Part shown: one piece after another, positions 1-8,416 of the stretch
Layout: each line of letters starts with the position of its first letter
Position numbering within the stretch: the first letter of the stretch is position 1
Assembly: GCF_049354825.1 (NCBI RefSeq)
Contig: NZ_CP186480.1
Location: 992,001 to 1,056,000 of the forward strand
Length of the DNA stretch: 64,000 nt
Reading direction: 5' to 3'
From: Novosphingobium sp049354825
Lineage (GTDB): Bacteria > Pseudomonadota > Alphaproteobacteria > Sphingomonadales > Sphingomonadaceae
Notes under the pieces: model-generated
What the model saw: the letters and a program-made list of their open reading frames with translations, nothing else
Told to the model about the DNA's origin: nothing
Databases searched by the model: none
Position numbers and translations under genes: made by a program

Positions 1-324
1 CTGGGCGATCTCGGGCTGGTACGGGGTGTAGGCCGTCAGGAACTCGCCGCGCTGGATCAGGTGGTCGACACTGGCCGGTACGTGGTGGCGATAGGCCCCC
101 GCGCCCAGGAAGAACGGCACGCTGCCCGCGCTCATGTTCTGGCCGGCCAGCGCGGTCATGTGCCGCTCCACCGCCATTTCGCTGGCGTGCAGCGGCAGGC
201 CGTGAACCGGCCCGTCAAGCCGCGCCTCGGCGGGCACGTCGGCGAACAGGGCATCGACATCGGCAGCGCCGATGACGGACAGCATCGCGGCCCGATCGGC
301 CTCGGTCAGGGGAAGGTAGCGCAC
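1..324 (-). CDS. gcvPA: Glycine dehydrogenase (decarboxylating) subunit 1, N-terminal part
   Basis: This is the first 108 codons of the alpha half of the split P-protein, which decarboxylates glycine with PLP and passes the aminomethyl group to lipoylated GcvH. It starts MRYLPLTEADRAAML at a GTG (324-322), six bases after a GGAG on the minus strand, and runs off the left edge of the window. The stretch GQNMSAGSVPFFLGAGAYRHH and the final YTPYQPEIAQ are typical of the subunit-1 family. It follows gcvH by 25 bp in the gcvT-gcvH-gcvPA operon, so it is under the same glycine riboswitch. The C-terminal three quarters and the subunit-2 gene lie outside the window. The order is seen here; the split-subunit assignment rests on the N-terminal motifs. 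Confidence 0.93.
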   Translation of the reverse strand, partial: MRYLPLTEADRAAMLSVIGAADVDALFADVPAEARLDGPVHGLPLHASEMAVERHMTALAGQNMSAGSVPFFLGAGAYRHHVPASVDHLIQRGEFLTAYTPYQPEIAQ

Positions 325-349
325 CCGCGTCTCCAGCTATCGGGGGCCC

Positions 350-721
350 TTAAAGGCCCGCGACGTAATCCTTGTAGGCGGCCTCGTTCATCAGGCCGTC
401 GAGCTCGGCGGCGTCCGCCAGGTGGATGCGGAACAGCCAGCCGCCCGTTTCCGCATCGGTGTTGACCAGCTCGGGCTGGTCTTCCAGCGCGGCATTGGCC
501 TCGATCACTTCGCCTGAAACCGGCGCATAGACGTCGCTGGCGGCCTTGACGCTATCGACCACGCAGGGCGCGTCGCCCTTCTTCAGCGTGGTGCCGGCGG
601 AAGGCAGGTCGACATAGGTGATGTCGCCGAGCTGGCCCTGCGCGTAATCGGTGATCCCGACGGTGCCGGTCTCGCCGTCGACGTCGATCCATTCGTGGTC
701 CTGGGTGAAGTAACGGGCCAT
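350..721 (-). CDS. gcvH: Glycine cleavage system H protein
   Basis: The 123-residue lipoyl carrier shuttles the aminomethyl intermediate between the P and T proteins of the cytoplasmic glycine cleavage complex. The sequence has the family's usual length and the signature VDSVKAASDVYAP, in which Lys59 is the expected lipoylation site. The N-terminus (MARYFTQDHEW) matches H proteins, supporting the ATG start. It begins 3 bp after the gcvT stop, so the two are surely cotranscribed, and gcvPA follows. Nothing looks altered. Expression should follow glycine through the upstream riboswitch; this is inferred from operon structure. Confidence 0.97.
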   Translation of the reverse strand: MARYFTQDHEWIDVDGETGTVGITDYAQGQLGDITYVDLPSAGTTLKKGDAPCVVDSVKAASDVYAPVSGEVIEANAALEDQPELVNTDAETGGWLFRIHLADAAELDGLMNEAAYKDYVAGL

Positions 722-724
722 GGC

Positions 725-1897
725 TCAGGCTCCTCGGAAATAGCGGTGGGGGACGAAAGGAAGCGGCGCGACGGCCGCGACGATGTGCTTGCCGCGCTGG
801 TCGATCATCAGCGTCGAGCAGGGATCGACCGCGTGGTCGACGTAAGCCATCGCGATCGGGCGGCCGAGCGTGGGTGAGAACCCGCCAGAAGTGACCCGGC
901 CGACCTCGCGCCCGCCGGACAGCACCGCGGCGCCTTCGCGCGCGGCCATCCGTCCTTCGAGCAGCAAGCCGACCCGCTTGCGCTTCACGCCCTGGCTCAA
1001 GGCCTTGAGCACGGCGTCGGCGCCCAGGAAGCCGCCTTCGGCCTTGCGGCGCTTGTTGATGGCGAAGGCCAGGTCGGCCTCGACCGGGTTGGTGGCGGGG
1101 TCAAGGTCGTGGCCGTAGAGCGGCAGCCCGGCCTCGAGCCGCAGCGAATCGCGCGCGCCCAGCCCGATCGGCTTCACTTCGGGCTGCGCGGTCAGCGCAT
1201 CGGCGACCTGCGCGGCCTTGTCCGCCGGGATCGAGATCTCGAAGCCGTCCTCGCCGGTATAGCCAGAGCGGGTGATCCAGGCGTCGACATCGCCGATTTT
1301 GAACGCGGCGCCCTTCATGAAGGTCAGCGCCGACAGCGGCTTGTCGCCGGTGACGACGCGGTCCAGCGCGGCGAACGCCTCCGGCCCCTGCAGCGCCAGC
1401 AGCGCGGCGTCGTCCATGTGGTTGATCTCGACCGCGTCGGGCAGGTGTTCGCGCAAGTGGGCGATGTCGTCCCACTTGGTCGCGCCGTTGACGACCAGGT
1501 AGAACCCCTCGCTCCAGCGCGTGACCATCAGGTCGTCCAGCACGCCGCCGTTCTCGTCCAGCAGCAGCGAATAGCGCGGCGCGTCTTCCTTCAGCGTTGC
1601 CAGATCGATCGGCAGCACCGCCTCGAGCGCGGCCTCGGCACCGCCCAAATCCCCCTTGGCGCCGGAGATGTAGAGCTGGCCCATGTGGCTGACGTCGAAC
1701 AGGCCGGCGTGCTCGCGCGTCCACGTGTGCTCGGCCATGATGCCGCCGCCCGGCCCGTCGTACTGGACGGGCATCATGTAGCCCGCGAACGGGACCATGC
1801 GGCCGCCGTGCGCGCGGTGCCAGGCGCCCAGCGGCAGCTCCAGCGGCTCGGGGGTGACATAGTCGTCGGCAGTGTCGATTGCGTCGGTCACAGGCAT
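725..1897 (-). CDS. gcvT: Aminomethyltransferase (glycine cleavage T protein)
   Basis: This 390-residue enzyme transfers the methylene group from aminomethyl-GcvH to tetrahydrofolate, releasing ammonia. Features include the N-terminal HRAHGGRMVPFAGYMMPVQY segment and DVSHMGQLYISG, both conserved in folate-binding T proteins, followed by ARDSLRLEAGLPLYGHDLD and the C-terminal GCV_T_C region. I chose the ATG at 1897 because a GGAG lies four bases upstream; a GTG at 1909 would add four residues. It is the first gene of the gcvT-gcvH-gcvPA operon and lies just downstream of the tandem glycine riboswitch, which is its likely control element. Confidence 0.96.
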   Translation of the reverse strand: MPVTDAIDTADDYVTPEPLELPLGAWHRAHGGRMVPFAGYMMPVQYDGPGGGIMAEHTWTREHAGLFDVSHMGQLYISGAKGDLGGAEAALEAVLPIDLATLKEDAPRYSLLLDENGGVLDDLMVTRWSEGFYLVVNGATKWDDIAHLREHLPDAVEINHMDDAALLALQGPEAFAALDRVVTGDKPLSALTFMKGAAFKIGDVDAWITRSGYTGEDGFEISIPADKAAQVADALTAQPEVKPIGLGARDSLRLEAGLPLYGHDLDPATNPVEADLAFAINKRRKAEGGFLGADAVLKALSQGVKRKRVGLLLEGRMAAREGAAVLSGGREVGRVTSGGFSPTLGRPIAMAYVDHAVDPCSTLMIDQRGKHIVAAVAPLPFVPHRYFRGA

Positions 1898-1925
1898 AGG
1901 GCTCCGCACAGCGAAAAGGTCTGTC

Positions 1926-2143
1926 GGCGCCCCCTCTGTCCGGGAAACCTGAGAGCTTTCCCCCGCGGCATCCCGGCAGGGATGCGGATCACGGGGTTAC
2001 CCCTTCGGCGGCCCCCACGGATGCGGGAACACTTTCCAGAGCGTCGCTATCGACCCACGCGGTCCTTTTGCCTGAGAGATTCCGGGGCGGTTGCTCCTTC
2101 GGCGCCGGGCGATCCGCTGTCACGAATCGTCCGACCTCTCCCG
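1926..2143 (-). promoter_or_regulatory. Tandem glycine riboswitch upstream of gcvT
   Basis: Read on the minus strand, the leader shows two glycine aptamers in series. The first begins near 2142 with GGAGAGG and carries CTCTCAGGCAAAAGGACC around 2050-2070. The second contains GCCGAAGGGGTAA (about 1998-2010) and ends with GCTCTCAGGTTTCC and GGACAGAGGGG near 1928-1957. These are the conserved core strings of the gcvT RNA family. The region ends about 30 bp before the gcvT start. A TTGACT near 2191-2186 could be the -35 box, but the matching -10 is weak. In known systems glycine binding turns on gcv expression. Confidence 0.93.
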
Positions 2144-2187
2144 CGCGGTCAGCGACCGTGCGGCGATGGCTTGGGGCCGGGGCCAAG

Positions 2188-2877
2188 TCAATGGCGCTCG
2201 GCGTGCGGGGGGCGGGTCAACCGGCGCAGCGAATCGTATTCGTGGACGAACCGGCCGCGCGGCCGCGCCGTGACGAGCGCGACGATCGCCTGCGCCACGC
2301 CGGCGGCGCGGAACGAGCGGTACTTGCGATATTGCCCGCGCAGCAGCAGGTCCGCCAGGGGCGCCAGCACTTGCGCGGCACGCTCCGCCGGGCGGCGCTC
2401 GGCGCGGCGGGCGCGCAGCAGGCCGGGGCGGATGATGTCGAGGCGATCGAACCGCAGCTTGCCGAGCTTGTCCTCGACCTCGCCCTTGACCCGCAGGTAG
2501 AACGTCCGCGCGCCGATCCCCGCCCCGACCGAGGAGACGGCCACGAACTGGCGAACGCCGGCGGCTTTCGCGGCCTGGGCGACGGCCAGCACCAGGTCGC
2601 TGTCGACCGCGCGAAAGGCGGCCTCGTCCTTGCCGGCCTTGGCCCAGGTGGTGCCCAGCGCGCAGACCACCGCGTCGGCGCCGCTGGCGGCGATGGCCTC
2701 GCCCCAGTGTTCGGTGTCCGCCACCAGCACTTCCATCCGCGCGCCCGGCGGCAGCGGCACTTCGCGGCGGGCGATCGCGACCAGGCGAATATCGGCGCGC
2801 CCGACGCAGGCGGCGATCAGCGCCTGCCCGACGACGCCGGTCGCGCCCACCAGCGCGACGCGGATCGGCTCAGGCAC
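2188..2877 (-). CDS. Atypical SDR / NAD(P)H-binding protein (TIP30/NmrA-like)
   Basis: A 229-residue Rossmann-fold protein. The N-terminus IRVALVGATGVVGQA is a classic GxxGxxG dinucleotide-binding motif at residues 5-19, and VDSDLVLAVAQAAKAAGVRQFVAVSSVGA resembles atypical short-chain dehydrogenases of the HTATIP2/NmrA group, with a YLRVKGEVE segment in the YxxxK position. Substrate cannot be assigned; the family includes redox sensors and oxidoreductases. The GTG start at 2877 lies 8 bp after the dgt stop, so it is probably cotranscribed with dgt and the racemase. The gcv riboswitch begins about 45 bp downstream. Confidence 0.75.
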   Translation of the reverse strand: MPEPIRVALVGATGVVGQALIAACVGRADIRLVAIARREVPLPPGARMEVLVADTEHWGEAIAASGADAVVCALGTTWAKAGKDEAAFRAVDSDLVLAVAQAAKAAGVRQFVAVSSVGAGIGARTFYLRVKGEVEDKLGKLRFDRLDIIRPGLLRARRAERRPAERAAQVLAPLADLLLRGQYRKYRSFRAAGVAQAIVALVTARPRGRFVHEYDSLRRLTRPPHAERH

Positions 2878-2885
2878 GAGCAGGC

Positions 2886-4061
2886 TCAGACATTGCGCAG
2901 CCCCGGCGGGGTCTTGCCGTAGATCGCGTGGTGCGCGGCGATGGCGAACCGGTCGGTCATGCCGGCGATGTAGTCGGCGATGTGGCGGCTGCGCGCGGGT
3001 TCGTGTGCGGGCAGGCGCGCGACCCAGCCGTCCTCCATCAGCGTCGGCTCCTGCGCATAGGCGGCGTAAAGCTCGGCGGTCAGCGCCCGCGCCTTCAGCG
3101 CGGTGTCGAGCTGGCGCGGGTGGTGGTAGAGCTTTTCGTACATGAATGCCTTGATCGCCCGTTCCTGCGCGGCAAGCCCGGGCGAGAACGCGGCGGTGGC
3201 CCGGCCGGCGGCGCGGACGTCGTCAGCGCTGTCCATGCCGGCGGCGTTGGCACGGGCGGTGTCGATCAGGTCGTTGACCATCACCCCGATCTGGCTGCGC
3301 ACCAGTTCGCGCAGGCGGCGGTCCTGCGGCGCGCCGGGAAAGCGCCGCTCGATCTCGTGCCAGCGCTCCGCCACGAAGTCGAGCGCCAGCAACTCGTCCA
3401 GGTGGAGGTAGCCGGCGCGCAGGCCGTCATCGATATCGTGATTGTCATAGGCGATATCGTCGGCCAGCGCGGCGACTTGCGCCTCCAGGCTGGGCCAGCG
3501 CGCCAGGTCCATCGGAAAGGCAGCGTCAAGTTCGCCCAGCGCCCAGTTCAGCTCTCCGTTATGGGGTGGGCCCAGCGGCCCGTTGTGCTTGGCCAGCCCC
3601 TCGAGCACTTCCCACGACAGGTTGAGACCGTCGTGCTCGCAATAGGGGCTGTCGAGCCGCATCAGCGTGCGCAGCGCCATCGCGTTGTGATCGAACCCGC
3701 CGAACTTGCCCAGCGCCGCGTTCAGCGCGTCCTCGCCGGCGTGGCCGAAGGGGGGGTGGCCGATATCGTGCGCCAGGCACAGCGCCTCGGTCAGGTCCTC
3801 GTCGAGGCCGAGCGCGCGGGCGATGACGCGGCCGATCTGCGCAACCTCGAGGCTGTGCGTCAGGCGGACGCGGTAATGATCGCCGTCAGGGGCGATGAAC
3901 ACCTGGGTCTTGTGACGCAGGCGGCGAAACGCGATCGAGTGGACGATGCGATCCCGATCGCGCTGGAAGGCGGTGCGCGGTCCGCGCGCGATCGCCCCTT
4001 CGAGGGGGAATTCGCGGCCGCGGCTGTGCGCCGGGTCGGAGGCGTAGGCGGCGCGGGTCAA
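2886..4061 (-). CDS. dgt: Deoxyguanosinetriphosphate triphosphohydrolase-like protein
   Basis: A 391-residue HD-domain phosphohydrolase that in this family hydrolyses dNTPs (classically dGTP) to nucleoside and triphosphate. HD-type metal ligands are visible in RLTHSLEVAQIGR and LAHDIGHPPFGHAGE near residues 65-115; YDNHDIDDGLRAG is a later conserved element. The best start is a TTG at 4061, because the upstream racemase gene ends at 4065 and no ATG fits; TTG starts recur elsewhere in this window. The length fits the shorter alphaproteobacterial dGTPase-like subgroup, so true dGTP specificity is inferred, not shown. Confidence 0.9.
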   Translation of the reverse strand: MTRAAYASDPAHSRGREFPLEGAIARGPRTAFQRDRDRIVHSIAFRRLRHKTQVFIAPDGDHYRVRLTHSLEVAQIGRVIARALGLDEDLTEALCLAHDIGHPPFGHAGEDALNAALGKFGGFDHNAMALRTLMRLDSPYCEHDGLNLSWEVLEGLAKHNGPLGPPHNGELNWALGELDAAFPMDLARWPSLEAQVAALADDIAYDNHDIDDGLRAGYLHLDELLALDFVAERWHEIERRFPGAPQDRRLRELVRSQIGVMVNDLIDTARANAAGMDSADDVRAAGRATAAFSPGLAAQERAIKAFMYEKLYHHPRQLDTALKARALTAELYAAYAQEPTLMEDGWVARLPAHEPARSRHIADYIAGMTDRFAIAAHHAIYGKTPPGLRNV

Positions 4062-4064
4062 GCC

Positions 4065-4772
4065 CTACTGCGCCCCCGCCGGCCGGCCCAGGATCCAGTC
4101 CGCGCCGGCTTCGGCATGAAGGCGCGCGCCGTCGTAGATCGGCAGTACGTTGGCATCGACGTCGACCACCATCTCCAGTTCGGTCGCGGCCAGCACGACC
4201 GCGTCGGCGCCGTCCTGCTCAAGATTGGTGATGATGGACTTGAGGTCGCGCTCGGCCTGGCGACTGGCCTTGCCCAGCAGCAACTCGCCGTAAATGATCT
4301 TGTCGAGCTGTTCCACGAAAGCCGCCTCGGGCGGCAGCAGCGCGATATCGCGGTCGATCAGCTTCTCGCGGTACCAGTCCTCGACCATGACGTTGCGCGT
4401 TCCCAGCAGCGCCGCGGTCCGGACCCCGTCGGCCGCCATCCTGGCGGCGACGATCTCGGCGATGTGGAGCACGGGGATCGACACCGCCTCGGCAACGCGG
4501 TCCGCCACCTTGTGCATCGAGTTGGCGCAGATCAGCAGCGCGGTCGCCCCGGCCGCTTCCAGCCGCTGCGCGCTGTCGGCCAGGACGCCGCCCGCGCGCG
4601 CCCAGTCGGCCGCCCCGGACAAGCCGACGAGCGGCGCGAAATCCAGGCTTTCGATCAGCAGCGGCGCACTCGCCGGCGCGCCCATGCTCGCCTGGACGCG
4701 GCGGTTGATGTGTTCGTAATAGGTGCGGGTCGACAGCCATGACATGCCGCCGATAAGGCCGAGTTTGCGCAT
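4065..4772 (-). CDS. Aspartate/glutamate racemase family protein
   Basis: This 235-residue cytoplasmic protein starts with MRKLGLIGGMSWLSTRTYYEHIN, the hallmark of the RacX/YgeA branch of cofactor-independent amino-acid racemases. The two catalytic cysteines expected in this family are represented by ALLICANSMHK (first) and, at the second site, VVLAATELEMVV, where a Thr occupies the position where many members have Cys. That single-cysteine pattern is known in YgeA-like proteins with unusual or weak racemase activity, so substrate and activity are uncertain. It is the first gene of a minus-strand run continuing into dgt and an SDR gene. Confidence 0.8.
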   Translation of the reverse strand: MRKLGLIGGMSWLSTRTYYEHINRRVQASMGAPASAPLLIESLDFAPLVGLSGAADWARAGGVLADSAQRLEAAGATALLICANSMHKVADRVAEAVSIPVLHIAEIVAARMAADGVRTAALLGTRNVMVEDWYREKLIDRDIALLPPEAAFVEQLDKIIYGELLLGKASRQAERDLKSIITNLEQDGADAVVLAATELEMVVDVDANVLPIYDGARLHAEAGADWILGRPAGAQ

Positions 4773-4830
4773 CGCCGCCGCTTAGGGCGCGCCGAGCCGC
4801 CGGGCAAGGCCGCGCGGTCTCAAGACCCGG

Positions 4831-5688
4831 CTAGCCGATTTTCTTCCACATCAGACCGCTGATGGTGTTGCCGTCGTCGATGATCCACCATTCGACCTTG
4901 GCATGCTCATGATCGGCCAGAAAAACGCGCCAGTTGCCCTCCCGCCTGACGAAACGAACATCGGACCAATAGCCGTAGCTCTGGACAATGGCGCGCTCCT
5001 TGTCGCGCTTGCTGTCGGCGATGCGCTTGAGGTTCGCGTCCATGACAATCCGATCGGGATAGCCGGGATGCAGCCAATACGGCGCGACCGTCATGTCGAG
5101 CAGTGCCCGGCTGCGTGCGTTAGGATCGGTCACGGGCGGGGTGAAGCGGATCGAATTGAAGATGCGCCTGGAATCATCGGGCACCGGGCCGTCGTCGCCC
5201 CACGAGGAATCGAATTGATAGAACCGGTTGCCGCGCAGGACCATCATCACGCGGTGGCGCGCCGGCGTGGAAAAGTAGTCGATCGTAAACTGGTACACGT
5301 ATTCGTAGGCGGGCAGGCCCTGGAACGTGCCGGACGAACTGGAGACCAGCTTGTAGTCGCGCAGGCCCTTGGCCCCGCCTGCCAGCATCGCGAACAGCCC
5401 CTTGGGGTCGGCGACCGTACTGTCGCCGAAATCCTTTACCGAAACCGTGAAGTCGCTGCACCGCCCGGCGATCGCGCCGCCGGGCCGCGATCGTTCGTTC
5501 ATGGAAATGGACAGAAAGCCCTCTCGGTCGATCCAATAGTCGCGCCAGGTATCGGCGGACGTGAGGACGCTCAGGCCGAGGTCGGGCGCGTCGACCGTCT
5601 GCCAGGCCGGGCCGTAGCAAGCCGCGCGTGCCTCTGCCGGCGCGGTGAACAGCACCGCTGCCGCGATCAATGTGACGAGCCCCCTCAT
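4831..5688 (-). CDS. Secreted protein of unknown function
   Basis: A 285-residue protein with a clear signal peptide (MRGLVTLIAAAVLFTAPAEA, cleavage near ARA-AC), so probably periplasmic. I do not recognise the family with confidence. The middle (residues about 110-180; GLPAYEYVYQFTIDYF, then a strand-rich MMVLRGNRFYQF and a helix before SIRFTPP) resembles the PsbP/DUF1795-like fold seen in many bacterial exported proteins. The C-terminal 80 residues are rich in Trp and charged residues (WWIIDDGNTISGLMWKK). The ATG is preceded by AGGGGGGA at a good distance. It stands alone between the racemase and pntB, both on the same strand. Confidence 0.75.
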   Translation of the reverse strand: MRGLVTLIAAAVLFTAPAEARAACYGPAWQTVDAPDLGLSVLTSADTWRDYWIDREGFLSISMNERSRPGGAIAGRCSDFTVSVKDFGDSTVADPKGLFAMLAGGAKGLRDYKLVSSSSGTFQGLPAYEYVYQFTIDYFSTPARHRVMMVLRGNRFYQFDSSWGDDGPVPDDSRRIFNSIRFTPPVTDPNARSRALLDMTVAPYWLHPGYPDRIVMDANLKRIADSKRDKERAIVQSYGYWSDVRFVRREGNWRVFLADHEHAKVEWWIIDDGNTISGLMWKKIG

Positions 5689-5731
5689 CCGTCCCCCCTA
5701 GCTTGCGGGCGCCGCTTGCCAGCATTGTCTG

Positions 5732-7180
5732 CTAGTGCGCGAGCGCCTTGTTGATATCCTCGACCATCTTCTTCGCGTCGGCCAGCAGCATCGTGGTCTG
5801 CGGCATGTAGAACACGTCGTTGTCGACGCCGGCGTAGCCCACCCCGCCCATGCTGCGCTTGATGAAGAAGACCTGCTTGGCCTTGTCGACGTCGAACACC
5901 GGCATGCCGTAGATCGGCGACGACTTGTCGGTCTTGGCGGCCGGATTGACGACGTCGTTCGCGCCGATGATGAAAGCGACGTCGGCGCTGGAGAATTCCG
6001 AGTTGATGTCCTCCAGCTCGAAGACCTCGTCGTAAGGCACGTTGGCCTCGGCCAGCAGCACGTTCATGTGGCCGGGCATACGGCCGGCGACCGGGTGGAT
6101 CGCGTACTTCACCTCCACGCCCCTGGCTTTCAGCAGGTCGCCCATTTCGCGCAGCGCGTGCTGGGCCTGCGAAACCGCCATGCCGTAGCCGGGGATGATG
6201 ATGACCTTTTCGGCCTCGCCCAGCATGTAGGCGGCGTCCTCGGCGCTGCCGCGCTTCCACGGCCGCTGTTCGCGCGCCTCGCCGCCGCCAGCGCTGGCCT
6301 CGGCGCCGAAGCCGCCGGCGATAACCGAGATGAAGCTGCGGTTCATCGCCCGGCACATGATGTAGGACAGGATCGCGCCCGACGAACCCACGAGCGCGCC
6401 GGTTACGATCATCGCGGTGTTGTGGAGGGTAAAGCCCATCGCCGCCGCCGCCCAGCCCGAGTACGAGTTGAGCATCGAGACGACGACCGGCATGTCCGCC
6501 CCGCCGATGGGGATGATCAGCAGGAAGCCGATGATGAACGACAGCACCGTGATCGCGGCGATGACCCACAGGCCCTGGTCCTGCGTAAACCATCCGACCA
6601 GCCCGAGAATGGCGACGATCGTGCCCAAGTTGATGACGTGCCGCCCCGGCAGCATGATCGGCGACCCGCTCATCTTGCCGGCGAGCTTGAGGAACGCGAT
6701 CACCGAGCCCGAGAACGTGATCGCTCCGATGGCGATGCCGAGGCCCATCTCGACCCGGCTTTGCGGCTCGATCAGGCCGTCCGCGCCGGTGATTCCGAAG
6801 GCGGAAGGGTTTAGGTAGGCCGCCCAGCCTACCGCCACCGCGGCCAGACCGACGAGGCTGTGGAACGCCGCGACGAGCTGCGGCATATCGGTCATCGCGA
6901 TGCGCCGCGCAATCAGCCAGCCGATGCCGCCGCCGATGGCGATGGCGACCAGGATTTCCGGCAGGCTGGCGATTTGGTGCGTGATCAACGTGGTGACCAC
7001 CGCGATCGTCATCCCGATCATGCCGTAACGATTGCCGGCTCGGCTGGTCGCCGGGCTCGAGAGCCCGCGCAGCGCCAGGATGAACAGGATTCCGGCAACC
7101 AGATAGGCCAGTGCGACCCACGGGTTCGCCGCGTGCTCCGCGGCGGCGACCGGCACCGGCGGCAAGGTTGCGTCCACCAT
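5732..7180 (-). CDS. pntB: NAD(P) transhydrogenase subunit beta
   Basis: This 482-residue inner-membrane protein combines the dII membrane segment (about nine helices, residues 20-270) with the NADP(H)-binding dIII domain (EKVIIIPGYGMAVSQAQHALRE and GANDVVNPAAKTDKSSPIYGMP). With PntAA and PntAB it forms the proton-translocating enzyme that drives hydride transfer from NADH to NADP+. The start is fixed by a TGATG overlap with pntAB at 7180; a long open frame upstream of that is an alternative-frame artefact. The subunit order pntAA - (fasciclin gene) - pntAB - pntB suits a split-alpha alphaproteobacterial enzyme. Confidence 0.97.
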   Translation of the reverse strand: MVDATLPPVPVAAAEHAANPWVALAYLVAGILFILALRGLSSPATSRAGNRYGMIGMTIAVVTTLITHQIASLPEILVAIAIGGGIGWLIARRIAMTDMPQLVAAFHSLVGLAAVAVGWAAYLNPSAFGITGADGLIEPQSRVEMGLGIAIGAITFSGSVIAFLKLAGKMSGSPIMLPGRHVINLGTIVAILGLVGWFTQDQGLWVIAAITVLSFIIGFLLIIPIGGADMPVVVSMLNSYSGWAAAAMGFTLHNTAMIVTGALVGSSGAILSYIMCRAMNRSFISVIAGGFGAEASAGGGEAREQRPWKRGSAEDAAYMLGEAEKVIIIPGYGMAVSQAQHALREMGDLLKARGVEVKYAIHPVAGRMPGHMNVLLAEANVPYDEVFELEDINSEFSSADVAFIIGANDVVNPAAKTDKSSPIYGMPVFDVDKAKQVFFIKRSMGGVGYAGVDNDVFYMPQTTMLLADAKKMVEDINKALAH

Positions 7181-7488
7181 CACTTGCCGCCCTCCGTCTT
7201 GGGAGCTGGCCGTTCCTTCTTCTTGTACATCGCCAGCATCCGCGCGGTGACCGCGAAGCCGCCGAAGATGTTGATGCTGGCCATGACCACCGCCGCCAGC
7301 CCCAGCCACTTGGAGGAAGCGCTGCCCGCCGCGGCGCTGGCGATCAGCGCGCCGACGATGATGACGCTGGAGATCGCGTTGGTCACCGCCATCAGCGGCG
7401 TGTGCAGCGCCGGTGTGACCGACCAGACCACGTAGTAGCCGACGAAGCACGCCAGCACGAAGATCGACAGGATCGAGATGAAGTCCAC
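7180..7488 (-). CDS. pntAB: NAD(P) transhydrogenase subunit alpha part 2
   Basis: A 102-residue membrane subunit carrying the helices that in E. coli form the C-terminus of PntA. It shows three or four hydrophobic segments: ISILSIFVLACFVGYYVVW, AISSVIIVGALIASAAA and WLGLAAVVMASINIFGGF, then a charged tail KKKERPAPKTEGGK. The start is a GTG at 7488 preceded by GGGGGA seven bases upstream; there is no closer ATG. The stop overlaps the pntB start (TGATG), implying translational coupling. The matching NAD-binding part is encoded by pntAA, about 930 bp upstream, beyond the fasciclin gene. Confidence 0.95.
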   Translation of the reverse strand: MDFISILSIFVLACFVGYYVVWSVTPALHTPLMAVTNAISSVIIVGALIASAAAGSASSKWLGLAAVVMASINIFGGFAVTARMLAMYKKKERPAPKTEGGK

Positions 7489-7592
7489 GCGGCGGTCCCC
7501 CAAGGCAGGCGCTTTTGCCGGGGTATTGCAAGCGCCGGGCCGGGCGTCCAGCCCGCTTCGCCACTGTTCACAAGCGAAGCGCGGCACTGGAA

Positions 7593-7624
7593 GCGCCGGG
7601 CCGCTGGTCCGCGCGGCCCGGCGC
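7593..7624. repeat. Perfect 12-bp GC-rich inverted repeat between pnt genes
   Basis: GCGCCGGGCCGC (7593-7604) and its exact complement GCGGCCCGGCGC (7613-7624) flank an 8-base loop, giving a very stable hairpin 31 bp after the fasciclin stop and about 100 bp before pntAB. No T-run follows on the minus strand, so it is not a classical terminator; it may attenuate, protect an mRNA end or be an assembly of GC-rich chance. The 167-bp gap holds nothing else I can support. Confidence 0.55.
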
Positions 7625-7655
7625 TGCCTGCATGCCCCCGGCGCGGGGGGCCGCG

Positions 7656-8303
7656 TTACATCGACGGCGTCAGCACGCCGTCGACGACATGAACGACGCC
7701 GTTCGACTGCATGACGTCGGCGGTCTCGACTTTCGCCATGCTGCCGCCCTTGCCCGCGATCCTGATCGCGGTGCCGTCCATCGTCAGCGTCAGGTCCTCG
7801 CCTTCGACGGTCTTGAGCATGGCCTTGCCGCCGCCGGCCTGGATCTTGGCGGCCAGATCGGCCGCGGTCAGCTTGCCCGGAACGACGTGATAGGTCAGCA
7901 CCTTGGTCAGCGCGGCCTTGCCGGACGGCGCCATCAGGCTGTCGACGGTGGCCTTGGGCACCTTGCCGAAGGCATCGTTGGTGGGCGCGAAGACCGTGAA
8001 CGGCCCCGGACCAGCCAGGGTATCGACCAGCCCGGCCTGCTTGACCGCGCTGACCAGCGTCGAAAGGTTCGGCGCGGCCGAGGCATTGACCGGGATCGGC
8101 TTCATCGCGTCCATCGGCGCACCGCCCACCATCGGGTTGGCGGCCATCGCGCTGTCGGACGCCATCGTGTCCGACGCCATCGTATCGGTCGCCATCGTGT
8201 CGGCGGACGGGCTCGACGCCATCGGCTCGGCGGTCTTCTCGCTGGAACAGGCGGCCAGTGCCAGTGCGGCCGCACTGGCGGCCAGGAACATCGAATTGCG
8301 CAT
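7656..8303 (-). CDS. Fasciclin-domain lipoprotein
   Basis: A 215-residue exported protein. The N-terminus MRNSMFLAASAAALALAACSS ends in a lipobox (LAAC), predicting lipid attachment. It is followed by a low-complexity linker of DTMA/SDTMA repeats (residues about 27-55) and one fasciclin (FAS1) domain: LSTLVSAVKQAGLVDTL, GPFTVFAPTNDAFGK, LTYHVVPGKLT and NGVVHVVDGVL. FAS1 domains mediate adhesion or matrix contacts. The ATG at 8303 has GGAGAG upstream; an earlier in-frame start would spoil the signal peptide. It sits inside the pnt gene run, between pntAA and pntAB, which is an odd place for a surface lipoprotein. Confidence 0.9.
   Translation of the reverse strand: MRNSMFLAASAAALALAACSSEKTAEPMASSPSADTMATDTMASDTMASDSAMAANPMVGGAPMDAMKPIPVNASAAPNLSTLVSAVKQAGLVDTLAGPGPFTVFAPTNDAFGKVPKATVDSLMAPSGKAALTKVLTYHVVPGKLTAADLAAKIQAGGGKAMLKTVEGEDLTLTMDGTAIRIAGKGGSMAKVETADVMQSNGVVHVVDGVLTPSM
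8161..8205. repeat. Three 15-bp tandem repeats in the fasciclin gene
   Basis: Three units beginning gccatcg (8161, 8176, 8191) encode the Met-rich linker DTMA/SDTMA between the lipobox and the FAS1 domain. Units differ at a few bases, and a diverged unit precedes them. Length variation by slippage is plausible. Confidence 0.7.
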
Positions 8304-8416
8304 GCAAACTCTCCTGCGATGCCCCCGGACCGGCGTCCGCGGAAGGGTCATCGCGGCAAGCTACGCAGCGCGCGGGGTTGCGGCTTCACCGGGCGGCGAA
8401 AAAAGTCAGCGCGGGT

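Noticed and set aside
2928..4742. Plus-strand open frame of 604 codons opposite dgt and the racemase gene
   Set aside because: Covers two convincing minus-strand genes and has no motif of its own.
7593..7624. Treating the 12-bp hairpin near pntAB as a terminator
   Set aside because: No T-run follows on the transcribed strand, so it is listed as a repeat instead.
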